Assembly: GCF_018449655.1 (NCBI RefSeq) | Contig: NZ_JAAVUX010000002.1 | Location: 372,001-436,000 of the forward strand | DNA: 64,000 bases | DNA from: Pseudomonas sp. dw_358 | GTDB taxonomy: Bacteria; Pseudomonadota; Gammaproteobacteria; Pseudomonadales; Pseudomonadaceae | Direction of reading: 5' to 3' | In this document: in pieces, positions 35,088 to 44,322 of the stretch | Numbering within the stretch: position 1 is the stretch's first letter | How the letters are laid out: each line of letters opens with the position of its first letter | Translations under genes and position numbers: made by a program | The notes under the pieces: generated by a model | What the model saw: only the letters and a program-made list of their open reading frames with translations | Databases searched by the model: none | Told to the model about the DNA's origin: nothing

Positions 35088-35657
35088 TTACTTGGCGCGG
35101 CCTTTGTACGAACCGCCTTCGCGGGTATCGATCTCGATCAGGTCGCCGATTTCGATGAAGTCAGCCACGCTCAGCTCGGTGCCGTTCTTCAGTTTGGCAG
35201 GCTTCATGACCTTGCCGGAAGTGTCGCCACGGGCCGAACCTTCGGTGTAGTCAACCTGACGCACGATGGTGGTCGGCAGCTCTACGGAAACCAGGCGCTC
35301 TTCAAAGAACACGGCTTCGCAGACATCGGTCATGCCTTCTTCGACGAAAGGCAGAACAGCCTCGATGTCTTCGGCGTTCAGTTCGTACATGGTGTAGTCG
35401 GATGTGTCCATGAACGTGTAGCTGTCACCGCTGATGAAGGACAGGGTCGCTTCCTTGCGGTCCAGGATCACGTCTTCCAGCTTGTCGTCGGCGCTGTATA
35501 CGGTCTCGGTCTTGTAACCGGTCAGCAGGTTCTTCAGCTTGGTCTTCATGATCGCGCTGTTGCGACCCGACTTGGTGAATTCAGCCTTCTGCACCAGCCA
35601 AGGATCGTTGTCGATCTTGATCACGGTACCGGGTTTCAGTTCTTTACCAGTTTTCAT
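35088..35657 (-). CDS. efp: Elongation factor P (arginine-32 type)
   Basis: Translation factor of 189 residues that relieves ribosome stalling at polyproline. The loop that reaches the peptidyl-transferase centre carries Arg32 ('TKSGRNSA') instead of lysine. This is the version activated by EarP-mediated rhamnosylation in Pseudomonas, Neisseria and relatives. The earP gene lies 46 bases upstream on the same strand, so modifier and substrate are made together. Confidence 0.97.
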   Translation of the reverse strand: MKTGKELKPGTVIKIDNDPWLVQKAEFTKSGRNSAIMKTKLKNLLTGYKTETVYSADDKLEDVILDRKEATLSFISGDSYTFMDTSDYTMYELNAEDIEAVLPFVEEGMTDVCEAVFFEERLVSVELPTTIVRQVDYTEGSARGDTSGKVMKPAKLKNGTELSVADFIEIGDLIEIDTREGGSYKGRAK

Positions 35658-35703
35658 ACTTGAATCCGAATTTGAGGGGATTTACAAAATTCCAGGCCGC
35701 GTA

Positions 35704-36837
35704 TCATATCCAATTTCGGTAAAACTGCACCAGCGCTGCGGCAAGGTCTGGCTGAACGGCGAGGTTGGCGCACCATTGCTCGGCCTGCAAGCGCAGCTCG
35801 ACGCGGTGCAGGCATAGCACTGGCCAGGCCAGGCCCATGCCCTCGCCACGGCTCCAGGCGTGCATAAGCCCGCGCAGGGCATCCGCTGCTTGCGGGCTCA
35901 GCGCTCGAGTATATAGATGCAGCCAGGCATCGAGTTTGACGATGTGAGCGTCTTCTTCCTGCGGATAAATGTGCCACAGCATCGGCCGCGCCGCCCATTG
36001 CGCGCGGATGAACGAGTCTTCACCGCGCACCGCATTGAAATCGCAGCACCACAGCAAGCGGTCGTACTGGTCTTGGGAAATGAATGGCAACACATTGATC
36101 GTCAACTGACCCCGCACATGGAGGTCGCCTGCTTCCAGCCATTCGGCCCCCAGCCACCGCCTCACGTCATCCAGCACACGCCCTTCCGGGACCAGTAGTT
36201 GCGTCGCACCGAGGCCCGTCGCCATTGCATCGAGCCACTCGGCGACAGCGGCATTCTCATAGGCAAACAAAGACACCAGATGGGCCTCGGGCTGCCGTTC
36301 CACGCCCAGCCGGGCCAGGAATTCACGCTGCGCTTCGCGATCGCCTTGCAGGGCGTCACGCTGCGCCAGCAGGCCGCTTTCACGCAACAGGCCACCGGTA
36401 CCGGGGACGAAGCCCGGAAAGAAGAAAAACTTCTGCAAGCGATTGGACTGCAAGGACGGAAGGGCATGGCAGCCCACCACCCAGTCTTCGGCGCTGAGGT
36501 ATTCCAGGTTCAGCCACAGGCACGGCCGGGCGCGTGCAGCCATGGCGTCGATGTAAGGCGGCGGCAACTTGCAAGCGAAAGCGCCGATGACGACATCGGC
36601 CACTTCGGTGGCCTCCCATTCGGCAGGCCAGCGGCGCACTTGCACACCATGATGAAACTGCTGGTCGGCATGCGGGTCGGTGTCCGGGCACAAGCGCGCG
36701 AAGGGTTGCAGGTCGTCGACCCAGAGCCGCACCTGCACATCGTGCTCGGCCTGAAGCTGTCGAGCCAGGCGCCAGGTCACGCCGATGTCGCCATAGTTGT
36801 CGACCACGACGCAGAAAATATCCCAGTGTGGCTTCAT
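35704..36837 (-). CDS. earP: EF-P arginine rhamnosyltransferase EarP (DUF2331)
   Basis: GT-B glycosyltransferase of 377 residues that transfers rhamnose from dTDP-rhamnose to Arg32 of EF-P. The catalytic aspartates Asp13 and Asp17 are present in 'VDNYGDIGVTWRLARQL', and the conserved 'FNAVRGEDSFIRAQWA' near the C-terminus holds the third key acidic residue. The start 'MKPHWDIFCVVV' is preferred; the frame extends further upstream without similarity. It is upstream of efp in the same direction. Confidence 0.95.
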   Translation of the reverse strand: MKPHWDIFCVVVDNYGDIGVTWRLARQLQAEHDVQVRLWVDDLQPFARLCPDTDPHADQQFHHGVQVRRWPAEWEATEVADVVIGAFACKLPPPYIDAMAARARPCLWLNLEYLSAEDWVVGCHALPSLQSNRLQKFFFFPGFVPGTGGLLRESGLLAQRDALQGDREAQREFLARLGVERQPEAHLVSLFAYENAAVAEWLDAMATGLGATQLLVPEGRVLDDVRRWLGAEWLEAGDLHVRGQLTINVLPFISQDQYDRLLWCCDFNAVRGEDSFIRAQWAARPMLWHIYPQEEDAHIVKLDAWLHLYTRALSPQAADALRGLMHAWSRGEGMGLAWPVLCLHRVELRLQAEQWCANLAVQPDLAAALVQFYRNWI

Positions 36838-36972
36838 GCCAGTCTCCAAGGCTTCAAAGCTCGCCAGTATGCCAGCGTTGTTCGCCGGTTGGCCCCTTTG
36901 GCATGCACTAGCGCCATCAGCCTGACGGACATGCGACAATGCCCGCACCTTCCAGCCTGTATGGAGCCTGCC

Positions 36973-37428
36973 ATGTCCAGCCATCCGCGTCGCCTCGTCG
37001 TCCTGTCATTCAACGGGCCTAAATTGGTGCTGTGCATTGCCTTTGGCGTCTGGCTGGGGATCACGGCCGCTTCGCTCACCGCGTGGTACGCCTACAAGGC
37101 GCTCTACAGCGCCCCGCCCTCGACGCCCGTGGCCGCCGGGCCCGTGATTCGTCCCGAGCCACCGGTGACCTACACCCCGCAACCGGACGCCAGTGCACCG
37201 CTGCCAGCGCCCAACGCGCCCGCGCCGACGCCGGGTGATAGCGACAACGCCGTGATGTTCGACCAATACCAGAAGAACCTGCGCAACCAGCAACTCAACC
37301 AGGCCGAACAGGAAGCCCGCACCAACCCATTGAACAAAAACAACGCCAAGTGTCAGTTCTGGTTACAGCAAGCGCAGACCGCACCCACGGAAAAGAGCCG
37401 CGAAAACGTTGCACAGCTCTGCCAATAA
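36973..37428 (+). CDS. Membrane-anchored proline-rich protein of unknown function
   Basis: I do not recognise the family. The 151-residue product has a basic N-terminus, one membrane span (about residues 18-38), a Pro/Ala-rich linker (about 45-90) and a polar Gln/Asn-rich C-terminal part with two cysteines that could pair in the periplasm. GGAG lies 6 bases before the ATG at 36973, which supports it over the ATG at 36961. It is 25 bases upstream of a GreA-like gene on the same strand. Confidence 0.7.
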   Translation: MSSHPRRLVVLSFNGPKLVLCIAFGVWLGITAASLTAWYAYKALYSAPPSTPVAAGPVIRPEPPVTYTPQPDASAPLPAPNAPAPTPGDSDNAVMFDQYQKNLRNQQLNQAEQEARTNPLNKNNAKCQFWLQQAQTAPTEKSRENVAQLCQ

Positions 37429-37453
37429 ACAGGGTGTCGAAATAAAGAGGCTC

Positions 37454-37942
37454 ATGGCTGTGGATAAATCGTTGTTACAAGCGCTGATTGTCGAGCGCCT
37501 GACCCAGGACCTGGACGTCATTCAACGGGCTGCCCAGACCGCTTACGAAACAGCCACCCATGAAGAGAATATCGCCGAGAACAAATATGACACTTTAGGG
37601 CTGGAAGCGTCCTATCTTGCCACCGGGCAGGCCCGGCGCCTGGAAGAAATCCGCCAGGGACTGCAACAGTTCCAGAAGTTGCCAGCCTGGCTGCCAGGTG
37701 CCGAGCACACGATCGCCATGGGTGCCTTGGTGCTCCTCGAGGACGAGCACGAGAACCATCAGTGGTTGTTCCTGGGCCCCTCGGCAGCCGGACTCAAAGT
37801 ACATCTCGCCGGCCATGCGATCACGGTCATCACGCCTATGTCGCCACTGGGCCACGCCTTGATGGGCAAGGCGCTCGATGATGAAATTGATATCAATGTG
37901 GCAGGAGTTCGCCAGCACTTTTTCATCTCTGACGTGCTTTGA
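37454..37942 (+). CDS. GreA/GreB C-terminal-domain-like protein
   Basis: Protein of 162 residues with an N-terminal helical region containing 'AENKYDTLGLEASYLA' (about residues 40-56) and a C-terminal FKBP-like half resembling GreA/GreB ('ITPMSPLGHALMGKALDDEI'). GreA-type proteins bind the RNA polymerase secondary channel. Whether the tip acidic residues needed for cleavage stimulation are present is not clear, so it may be a regulator of another kind. GAGG precedes the ATG. Confidence 0.72.
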   Translation: MAVDKSLLQALIVERLTQDLDVIQRAAQTAYETATHEENIAENKYDTLGLEASYLATGQARRLEEIRQGLQQFQKLPAWLPGAEHTIAMGALVLLEDEHENHQWLFLGPSAAGLKVHLAGHAITVITPMSPLGHALMGKALDDEIDINVAGVRQHFFISDVL

Positions 37943-38616
37943 ACACCCTGTCCGGCCGCTGTCCGGGACGACCGTTCGTCTGTTCGGTCCGCCTGATGGT
38001 GCGCGGTGTAGCCGTTTTGAAAAATCCTGCGGCGTGACTTGGCATCGAACCTGCAATCTCCCTCCGGAACGTTTAGCTCGCACACCTGAGAGCGGTGCAC
38101 GAATGCATTGGGGTGGCTGTCGAAGTGATCAGGTTCTGTAGGAGCTCAAGTCGACGGACGGTGTCAAGGACGCTGGTCAGCGGCCGATACCCCAATTGCC
38201 ATGAGCGATCTTGACGGCATAGCACCTTGCCATTACGCTGACATCACTCTGAGAATTGGATCACGGTTTTTATGGTAACAAAACGGTTACACGATTTTGT
38301 TATGAGTTGAAAAGTATCGTGTTCCACCGTAGGCACCCCTGCTGAACATTGGATGGGCCTGGCGCTTACGGTTTATCCAATCTGCAGGCTTCGAGAGTGA
38401 TCGTAGTGTGCGTTAGTTAAAGCTGAGTTTTTTGTTGAAGTAAGTCTGCAGCGTTTTGGGAGATGCTCCTGTTCGCGTAGTCGCGCATCGCTCAATGAAT
38501 TCGCCAGTGACTCATGGCTGTCACTGACTCATTTTTATTGGCATTAAATACCTAAGGACAGGTGCCGCCACCGTAGGGCGGGCACCGGGTTAATTGAACT
38601 TATTGGGGCATCACTC
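37943..38616. other. Gene-free AT-richer stretch upstream of the DegT gene
   Basis: About 670 bases with no convincing gene. Visible elements are the inverted repeat TAACAAAA/TTTTGTTA (38276-38302), CAGTGAC/GTCACTG with an 8-base spacer (38505-38526), and GGTGCC/GGCACC flanking a GC-rich loop (about 38561-38587). The central part is clearly less GC-rich than its neighbours. It may be a regulatory region of the orphan aminotransferase gene or a decayed gene. Confidence 0.5.
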
Positions 38617-39744
38617 ATGGCGATTCAGCTGTTCGTACCTAAATTTCGTGTCGATGAATGTCTTGAGGCCATTCGTGAATGCCTTGAAAAAGGCTGGACC
38701 GGGATGGGTTTCAAAACCGAAACCATGGAAAGCGACTGGAAAAATTACACCGGTCTGCCCCACGCCCACTTTCTGAGCTCGAACACCGTCGGCCTCCATC
38801 TGGCGATCGAGCTGTTCAAGAAAAAGAATGGTTGGGCCGATGACGACGAAGTCATCACCACCCCGCTGACCTTCGTGTCCAGCAACCACGCGATCCTCTA
38901 CGCCGGCATGAAGCCGGTGTTTGCCGATGTCGATCAATTCCTGTGCCTGGACCCGGAGAGCGTTGCTCGCCGCATCACCGCCAAGACCCGCGCGGTGGTC
39001 TTCGTCGGCATCGGTGGCAACACCGGCCAGTACGACAAGATCGCTGAACTGTGCCGCCAGCATGGTCTGAAACTGATTCTGGATGCTGCCCACATGGCAG
39101 GCAGCCGAGTCAAGGGCAAACACGTCGGGCAAGATGCCGACTGCACCGTCTTCAGCTTCCAGGCCGTGAAAAACCTGCCGACCGCCGACTCGGGCATGAT
39201 CTGCTTCCGCGAACAGGAAGACGACGCCCGCGTACGCAAGCTGAGCTGGCTGGGTATCAACAAGGACACGTTTGCACGCACCGCGGCACAGGGTGCCTAC
39301 AAATGGATGTATGACGTCGAGGAACTGGGCTACAAGTACCACGGCAACTCGATCATGGCCGCCATCGGTATTGTTCAGCTAAAGTACCTGGACCAGGACA
39401 ACGCCTACCGTCGCCAACTGGCCAACTGGTACCGTGAAGGCCTGGCCGGCCAGGCCGGCATCCAGATCGTCGACGTTGCACCGGGTTGCGAGTCTTCGAC
39501 GCACTTGCTGCAAATTCGCGTGAAAAACCGCGACGCCCTGCTGGGCGTGCTTAACAGCCACGACGTGTACCCAGGCGTGCACTACCGTGACAACACCGAA
39601 TACGCACTGTACTCGTTCGGTGCGGGCACCTGCCCGAATGCCAAGGCTGCCAGCGAAGAAATCATGTCGCTGCCGTTGCACATGAGCCTGAGCAAGGCCG
39701 ACGTCGACACGGTGTGTGAATTGCTGATTCGCTTTACCAACTGA
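38617..39744 (+). CDS. DegT/DnrJ/EryC1/StrS-family aminotransferase
   Basis: PLP-dependent enzyme of 375 residues, of the family that aminates nucleotide-linked keto-sugars for surface glycans or antibiotics. The PLP lysine lies in 'FSFQAVKNLPTADSG', the Asp that contacts the cofactor in 'LILDAAHMAGS', and 'PLTFVSSNHAI' is also typical. No sugar-nucleotide synthesis or glycosyltransferase operon is adjacent; only a GT39-like gene faces it. Substrate is unknown. A long AT-richer region precedes it and a terminator follows. Confidence 0.85.
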   Translation: MAIQLFVPKFRVDECLEAIRECLEKGWTGMGFKTETMESDWKNYTGLPHAHFLSSNTVGLHLAIELFKKKNGWADDDEVITTPLTFVSSNHAILYAGMKPVFADVDQFLCLDPESVARRITAKTRAVVFVGIGGNTGQYDKIAELCRQHGLKLILDAAHMAGSRVKGKHVGQDADCTVFSFQAVKNLPTADSGMICFREQEDDARVRKLSWLGINKDTFARTAAQGAYKWMYDVEELGYKYHGNSIMAAIGIVQLKYLDQDNAYRRQLANWYREGLAGQAGIQIVDVAPGCESSTHLLQIRVKNRDALLGVLNSHDVYPGVHYRDNTEYALYSFGAGTCPNAKAASEEIMSLPLHMSLSKADVDTVCELLIRFTN

Positions 39745-39786
39745 TAGCCCATGAACCCAGCTCGCGGCGGGGTTCCACGTTTCTGA

Positions 39787-39835
39787 CAGCCCGACAGTGC
39801 TCGCAGTTATTGAGCGCTGCCTGGGCTGTTTTTTT
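39787..39835 (+). terminator. Terminator after the DegT gene
   Basis: CAGCCC and GGGCTG close a nested hairpin (inner CAG/CTG and GCTC/GAGC pairs), followed by seven T. Confidence 0.8.
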
Positions 39836-39841
39836 ATGCGC

Positions 39842-41206
39842 CTACCAAAACCAGAAGGGCAGATATTTGGGAGTGGGTTCCACGGCGAACTGCAGCTGGT
39901 AACCGGCCGCGTTGAACAAACAGGCGTCCATCGAGAAATACGCCAACAACCCGAAGCCCATTACGATCGCGTTCCGATAGGGATGTTTCAGCAGGCGCGG
40001 CATGATCAGCCAACGCCCCAGCAACAGCACCATGCTACCGCCCAGCAACCCCGCATAGTCAGGTTGTAATGCGGTTTTAGCCCAGTGATTGTACACATAG
40101 ACAATCAACGCCATCCCCAGGCTGATCGCCGGGAGGTTCAGGCAAAAGCGCAAGAAGCCTTCGCGCACCCGCGCAAACATCCCTTCTCTGTCGACGAACA
40201 CATACGCCGCCAATAAGGCAATGGCCGGAGTGATCGACATCACGTAGCGCAGTTTCTTCGAGTTGGGGATGGTGAACAGCACCAACACCGCCAGCAACCA
40301 GACCGCGAGATACAGCAACAACGTCGTGTCGGGATGACGGGGCGAACGAAAAAAGTGTTTGAACTGCTTGACGATCACACTCAAGGCGTAAAAAGCCGTC
40401 ACTCCGTAAGTGGCCAGGCCGAGGGTGAAATAGAAGTAGTAGCGCGGGCCGTGGTCATTGGCGACTCGACCCAGCCCCTGCATCATCAACACATCCATCA
40501 TGAACGGCTTGCCACCTTGCAGGTAGGCAGCCCCGATCAGTGCAACGAGGCAGACGAGCAATGTCAGCCCGGCCAGCACCAGAAACCAGAACAAACGGCG
40601 CCACTGCCGACTCAGCGCATAGTACGAGACCACGATGAGGGTCGGCCCGATCAGCCCCACCGGCCCGCGAAACGCAAAGCCCATGACCAGCGCGACAAAG
40701 ACCAGCGGCAGACGTGAACGGCCTGGCTTCACATCGGTGACATACACCAGATAGAAACTGATCACCGCAAACAGCGCCGGATACACATCCAGCGCCTGGT
40801 AAGTCACCGCATCCAGAAATGCCCAGGTGAACAGCGCAAACAGCACGCCATACATGCCCCACTTCTTGTCGTGCAGCGCGCCGAGCTTATAGATGAATAC
40901 CAACATCAATGAGGCGGCCATGGCAATCGGCAAGCCCATGGACAGAATGGACACACGCCCGAATGGCAGGGAAACCAGGTATTCCAAGAAGGTGTTACCG
41001 ATGGTGTAATCGGGATAAGGCTTCAAGTCATCGGCAATGGGAAACAGCGTCACGCCGTGCGCAAGCATGTACTGGGTGAAGTCCACAAAGCGGGTGGTGT
41101 AACTCAGAATGGCGGGCTTGTACTGCAACCCCATCAACATCAGCAGGCTGCCGACAAAGACACTCCAACACGGTCTACTCGCCAACCGTCTTGCCACACT
41201 GTTCAT
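39842..41206 (-). CDS. Polytopic membrane glycosyltransferase-like protein (GT39/ArnT type)
   Basis: Inner-membrane protein of 454 residues with about eleven hydrophobic segments. The N-terminal layout, a span followed by a periplasmic loop with 'DFTQYMLAHGVTLFPIADD', and the later 'TIPNSKKLRYVMSITPAIAL' resemble ArnT-like and protein-mannosyltransferase-like enzymes that use polyprenyl-phosphate sugars. The usual DE or ED pair of the first loop is not clear, so the activity is unproven. The start 'MNSVARRLASRP' is preferred to an ATG 13 codons upstream. It is convergent with the DegT gene. Confidence 0.75.
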   Translation of the reverse strand: MNSVARRLASRPCWSVFVGSLLMLMGLQYKPAILSYTTRFVDFTQYMLAHGVTLFPIADDLKPYPDYTIGNTFLEYLVSLPFGRVSILSMGLPIAMAASLMLVFIYKLGALHDKKWGMYGVLFALFTWAFLDAVTYQALDVYPALFAVISFYLVYVTDVKPGRSRLPLVFVALVMGFAFRGPVGLIGPTLIVVSYYALSRQWRRLFWFLVLAGLTLLVCLVALIGAAYLQGGKPFMMDVLMMQGLGRVANDHGPRYYFYFTLGLATYGVTAFYALSVIVKQFKHFFRSPRHPDTTLLLYLAVWLLAVLVLFTIPNSKKLRYVMSITPAIALLAAYVFVDREGMFARVREGFLRFCLNLPAISLGMALIVYVYNHWAKTALQPDYAGLLGGSMVLLLGRWLIMPRLLKHPYRNAIVMGFGLLAYFSMDACLFNAAGYQLQFAVEPTPKYLPFWFW

Positions 41207-41486
41207 ACTCGGAGCGCCTTCCCTTGAAAGCGCGCAAGTTAACATGTGGTTACAATCGGCTGCCTGAACGACAGCTGACGGCGTGTTGCGTCAGCCCGGT
41301 CGCAGCTCATTCATAGCCCGTAACGCCGACCGCAACTTCGAACAGCCCCGCGTCTGCTTCCCCTTAGCCCGCCCCTCAAAAAAAATCGCCTCGGCGCACC
41401 TGTCGAAGGCTGGCAAGCGTCGCATGGCGTTTCTACGCGAACTCGAAATGGGGGGGGAGAAGTGGGGACAGATACCTGCAAAAACC
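41207..41486. other. Gene-free stretch between the GT39-like gene and tRNA-Ser
   Basis: No convincing gene. Proposed promoter area for the leftward GT39-like gene. A run of nine G sits near 41451-41459, next to GTGGGGACAGATACCTG, a phrase resembling sequences often found beside degenerate insertion elements. Confidence 0.45.
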
Positions 41487-41510
41487 AAAAAGCCCCGCAA
41501 TGCGGGGCTC
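41487..41510 (-). terminator. Terminator of tRNA-Ser
   Basis: On the minus strand GAGCCCCGCA and TGCGGGGCTT form a stem followed by a T-run, 14 bases past the tRNA-Ser 3' end. Confidence 0.88.
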
Positions 41511-41523
41511 TCTGGGTACAATA

Positions 41524-41613
41524 TGGCGGTGAAGAAGGGATTCGAACCCTTGATACAGTTTCCTGTATACACACTTTCCAGGCGTGCTCCTTCAGCCACT
41601 CGGACACTTCACC
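41524..41613 (-). tRNA. tRNA-Ser (GGA)
   Basis: 90 bases, with acceptor GGTGAAG, anticodon GGA inside CTGGAAA, a long variable arm (ATACAGGAAACTGTAT) as expected for serine, T-loop GTTCGAATC, and encoded CCA. Confidence 0.97.
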
Positions 41614-41651
41614 GTTTCCTGGCAAACCTGTTCAGCCTGCCAAGGCGCGCT

Positions 41652-41681
41652 AATGTAGTCGAAAGCGCCGCTGATGGCAAA
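41652..41681 (-). promoter_or_regulatory. Promoter of tRNA-Ser
   Basis: On the minus strand TTTGCC and TACATT are 18 bases apart, with a GCGCGCC discriminator matching that of the tRNA-Glu/Gly promoter. Confidence 0.55.
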
Positions 41682-41824
41682 GCTTTTTTGCAATATTTTC
41701 ATGCGCTTAAGGCCAACGCCGAATCCTGCACCGTGGCGCCCGTGACCCACCGGTCAGTCACGGCGCTTTACCTGCCCCTCGGCGGTGGGTACCTTCAGCG
41801 CAAACAATACCGGGAACCACTGCC

Positions 41825-42508
41825 ATGACCGACCTGATCCACTATCAACTGGAAGATGGCGTTGCCACCCTGACCTTGAGCAACGGCAAGGTCAACGCGA
41901 TTTCCCCCGACCTGATTGCGGCGTTCAATGTCGCACTCGATCGTGCAGCCCAGGACCGCGCCGTGGTGGTCGTTACCGGGCAGCCGGGCATCCTCTCGGC
42001 CGGCTATGACCTCAAGGTCATGACCTCCAGCCCGCAGAACGCTGTCGCGCTGGTGACCGCCGGTTCGACCCTGTCGCGGCGCCTGCTGAGCCACCCCTTT
42101 CCCGTCATGGTCGCCTGCACCGGTCATGCAGTGGCCAAGGGAGCATTTCTGCTGCTGTCGGCCGACTATCGCATCGGCGTTTCAGGGCCTTTCCACATCG
42201 GCCTGAACGAAGTGCAGATCGGCATGACCATGCACCACGCCGGCATCGAGCTGGCCCGAGACCGCCTGCGCCGTTCGGCATTTCACCGTTCGGTGATCAA
42301 TGGCGAGATGTTCAGCCCCGAAAAAGCCGTAGACGCCGGCTTCCTCGATCAAGTAGTCAGCCCCGAGCAACTGCGCGAGGCCACCCTGGCCATGGCCGCT
42401 CAACTGAAAAAAATCAACATGACCGCGCACCGCAACACCAAGCTCAAGGTGCGCAAGGAACTGTTGCAGGCGCTGGATACGGCGATCCAGCTGGACCAGA
42501 CCCTGTAG
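41825..42508 (+). CDS. Crotonase-fold enoyl-CoA hydratase/isomerase family protein
   Basis: Crotonase-family protein of 227 residues, a little shorter than typical hydratases (about 255). The oxyanion-hole segments are 'GILSAGYDLKVM' and 'HAVAKGAFLLLSADYRIGV', and one acidic candidate lies in 'FHIGLNEVQIGM'. The usual second catalytic glutamate position is not obvious, so hydratase activity is not assured and an isomerase or hydrolase role is possible. It is a single gene with no beta-oxidation neighbours. Confidence 0.83.
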   Translation: MTDLIHYQLEDGVATLTLSNGKVNAISPDLIAAFNVALDRAAQDRAVVVVTGQPGILSAGYDLKVMTSSPQNAVALVTAGSTLSRRLLSHPFPVMVACTGHAVAKGAFLLLSADYRIGVSGPFHIGLNEVQIGMTMHHAGIELARDRLRRSAFHRSVINGEMFSPEKAVDAGFLDQVVSPEQLREATLAMAAQLKKINMTAHRNTKLKVRKELLQALDTAIQLDQTL

Positions 42509-42606
42509 GCACCCTCGAATGGGTGAACCTCAAGTTAATTGCGGGTTCCGATGGAAGCAGCCACTCTGGCGGCCGTCCAACTGCCACCTGATCAAGAAGT
42601 CACGCC

Positions 42607-43578
42607 ATGGGTCGAATCGTCGCCGCTGCCGTTTATAACGAAGGCAAGAAAGTCTGCAACATCAGCCTCGATGAAGGTGCCAAGTGGGCCCATACGCCTG
42701 GGCACTTCGTCTGGATCGGCCTGGAGCAACCCGATCAAGAGCAGATGCACCTGCTGCAAAGCCAATTCCAGCTGCATGAACTGGCCATCGAGGATGCGTT
42801 GGAGGTGCACAGCCGGCCCAAGCTGGAAACCTTTGGCGACGCACTGTTTATCGTGACCTATTCGCCCATCCGCGAAAACGGCAGGCTGGAGTTCGTCGAG
42901 ACTCACATCTTCGCCGGGCGCGGTTATGTGATCACCTGCCGCAATGGTCACTCCAAATCCTACGCTCAGGTGCGTCAACGCTGCGAGGCGCGCCCTCTGT
43001 TGCTGGCCCATGGCGAGGATTTCGTGCTGTATGCCCTGCTGGATTTCGTCACCTTGTGCTACCAACCCATCGGCGAATCCATCCACGCCGAAGTCGAGGA
43101 GATCGAGCGCACGGTTTTGAGCGCGGAGATGCGTGAGGCCGATATCCAGAAACTGCACAGCCTGCGCCGTGACCTGCTGCGGCTGCATCGCTACGTATCA
43201 CCCATGGTCGAGATTGGCGAGGAGCTACAGCGCCTGGACTTCCCGTTCATCGACAAGAACATGCGCCCGTACTTTCGCGACGTGCAGATTCACGTCAACC
43301 GGCAGATGGAAGATTTCAACATCATGCGCGACATCGCCAGCCAGACCATCGAGATCGGTGTGCTGCTGGAGTCCTCTCGGCAGAGCCTGGTACAGCGCAA
43401 ATTCGCCGCCTGGGCGGCGATCCTGGCCTTCCCCACCGCCATTGCCGGCATCTATGGGATGAACTTTCAGAACATGCCAGAGCTGACCTGGCACTACGGC
43501 TATTACACGGTGCTGGGGGTGATCGTGGTCGGCTGTGGCAGTTTGTATGCGAGCTTCAAACGGTCTGGCTGGTTGTGA
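42607..43578 (+). CDS. CorA-family divalent metal ion transporter
   Basis: Inner-membrane magnesium/cobalt channel of 323 residues. A large N-terminal cytoplasmic domain with long helices is followed by two C-terminal membrane spans, with the signature GMN at the end of the first ('GIYGMNFQNMPE'). Full length. It may be a housekeeping or a secondary magnesium transporter. It stands alone between the crotonase gene and a convergent amidotransferase gene. Confidence 0.93.
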   Translation: MGRIVAAAVYNEGKKVCNISLDEGAKWAHTPGHFVWIGLEQPDQEQMHLLQSQFQLHELAIEDALEVHSRPKLETFGDALFIVTYSPIRENGRLEFVETHIFAGRGYVITCRNGHSKSYAQVRQRCEARPLLLAHGEDFVLYALLDFVTLCYQPIGESIHAEVEEIERTVLSAEMREADIQKLHSLRRDLLRLHRYVSPMVEIGEELQRLDFPFIDKNMRPYFRDVQIHVNRQMEDFNIMRDIASQTIEIGVLLESSRQSLVQRKFAAWAAILAFPTAIAGIYGMNFQNMPELTWHYGYYTVLGVIVVGCGSLYASFKRSGWL

Positions 43579-43608
43579 GCTTCAAGGCCGCATAACGGCC
43601 CGATGGCC

Positions 43609-44322
43609 TCATTCGGGTGTCGCCACAAACCTCATCATCCACTCGGCCACTGTCGGGCCATGGTGATCGCGGGACAGGCTTACGATGGCCTTGCCGTACA
43701 ACGCCTCACCCAAGTGCGCCTGGCGTACTTCCAACAGCGCCCGCGAGTAATCATGGATGAACTCCGGATGGCCCTGGAAACACAGCACCTGATTGCCGAT
43801 GTGGTAAGCGGCAAAGGGGCAGAACGCACTGGAAGCCAGCACTTCGGCGCCCTCGGGCAGGCGGGTGACTTGATCCTGATGGCTGATCAACAGCTCCAGC
43901 GCCTCCAATGGCGGCGACATCCAGCTTTCATCCCGCTTGAGTTCGTACTGGTGTACACCCACACCCCAGCCTTGCGCCGCCCGCTCGGTGTGGCCGCCCA
44001 AGGTCAGCGCCAGCAGTTGATGACCAAAGCAGACCCCCAGCAACTTGTCGCCACGCCGGTAGCGCTCCAGCAGGTAGGTTTTGAGCGTCTGAATCCACGG
44101 GTCGCTGCCGAATGAATCGGCCTTGCTCCCAGTGACCAGATAGGCATCGAAGTGCTCGGTGTCGGCTGGGTATTGACCCGCTACCACGTCATAGATCGTG
44201 CAATCGGCTGCCAGCGGCTGGCTCTGGAAGAGCCTGACGAACATTTGACCGTAGCCCTGGTAGCGCTCGACGAACTCTGGACGTACGTCATCGGTTTGCA
44301 GGATGCAGATGCGTAATGACAT
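43609..44322 (-). CDS. Class I glutamine amidotransferase
   Basis: Amidotransferase of 237 residues, of the stand-alone type related to GuaA glutaminase domains and gamma-glutamyl hydrolases. The nucleophile Cys lies in 'LLGVCFGHQLLALTLGG', and His and Glu in 'CFQGHPEFIHDY', so the triad is complete. No synthase partner is adjacent; it could process a gamma-glutamyl compound. The start 'MSLRICILQTDD' is preferred; the upstream frame is hydrophobic but unsupported. Confidence 0.85.
   Translation of the reverse strand: MSLRICILQTDDVRPEFVERYQGYGQMFVRLFQSQPLAADCTIYDVVAGQYPADTEHFDAYLVTGSKADSFGSDPWIQTLKTYLLERYRRGDKLLGVCFGHQLLALTLGGHTERAAQGWGVGVHQYELKRDESWMSPPLEALELLISHQDQVTRLPEGAEVLASSAFCPFAAYHIGNQVLCFQGHPEFIHDYSRALLEVRQAHLGEALYGKAIVSLSRDHHGPTVAEWMMRFVATPE

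Noticed and set aside
38020..38110. Minus-strand sequence resembling a tRNA 3' half (GGTTCGATGCC with a stem before it)
   Set aside because: The T-arm does not pair, no acceptor stem or anticodon arm can be formed, and no CCA follows; at most a decayed fragment.
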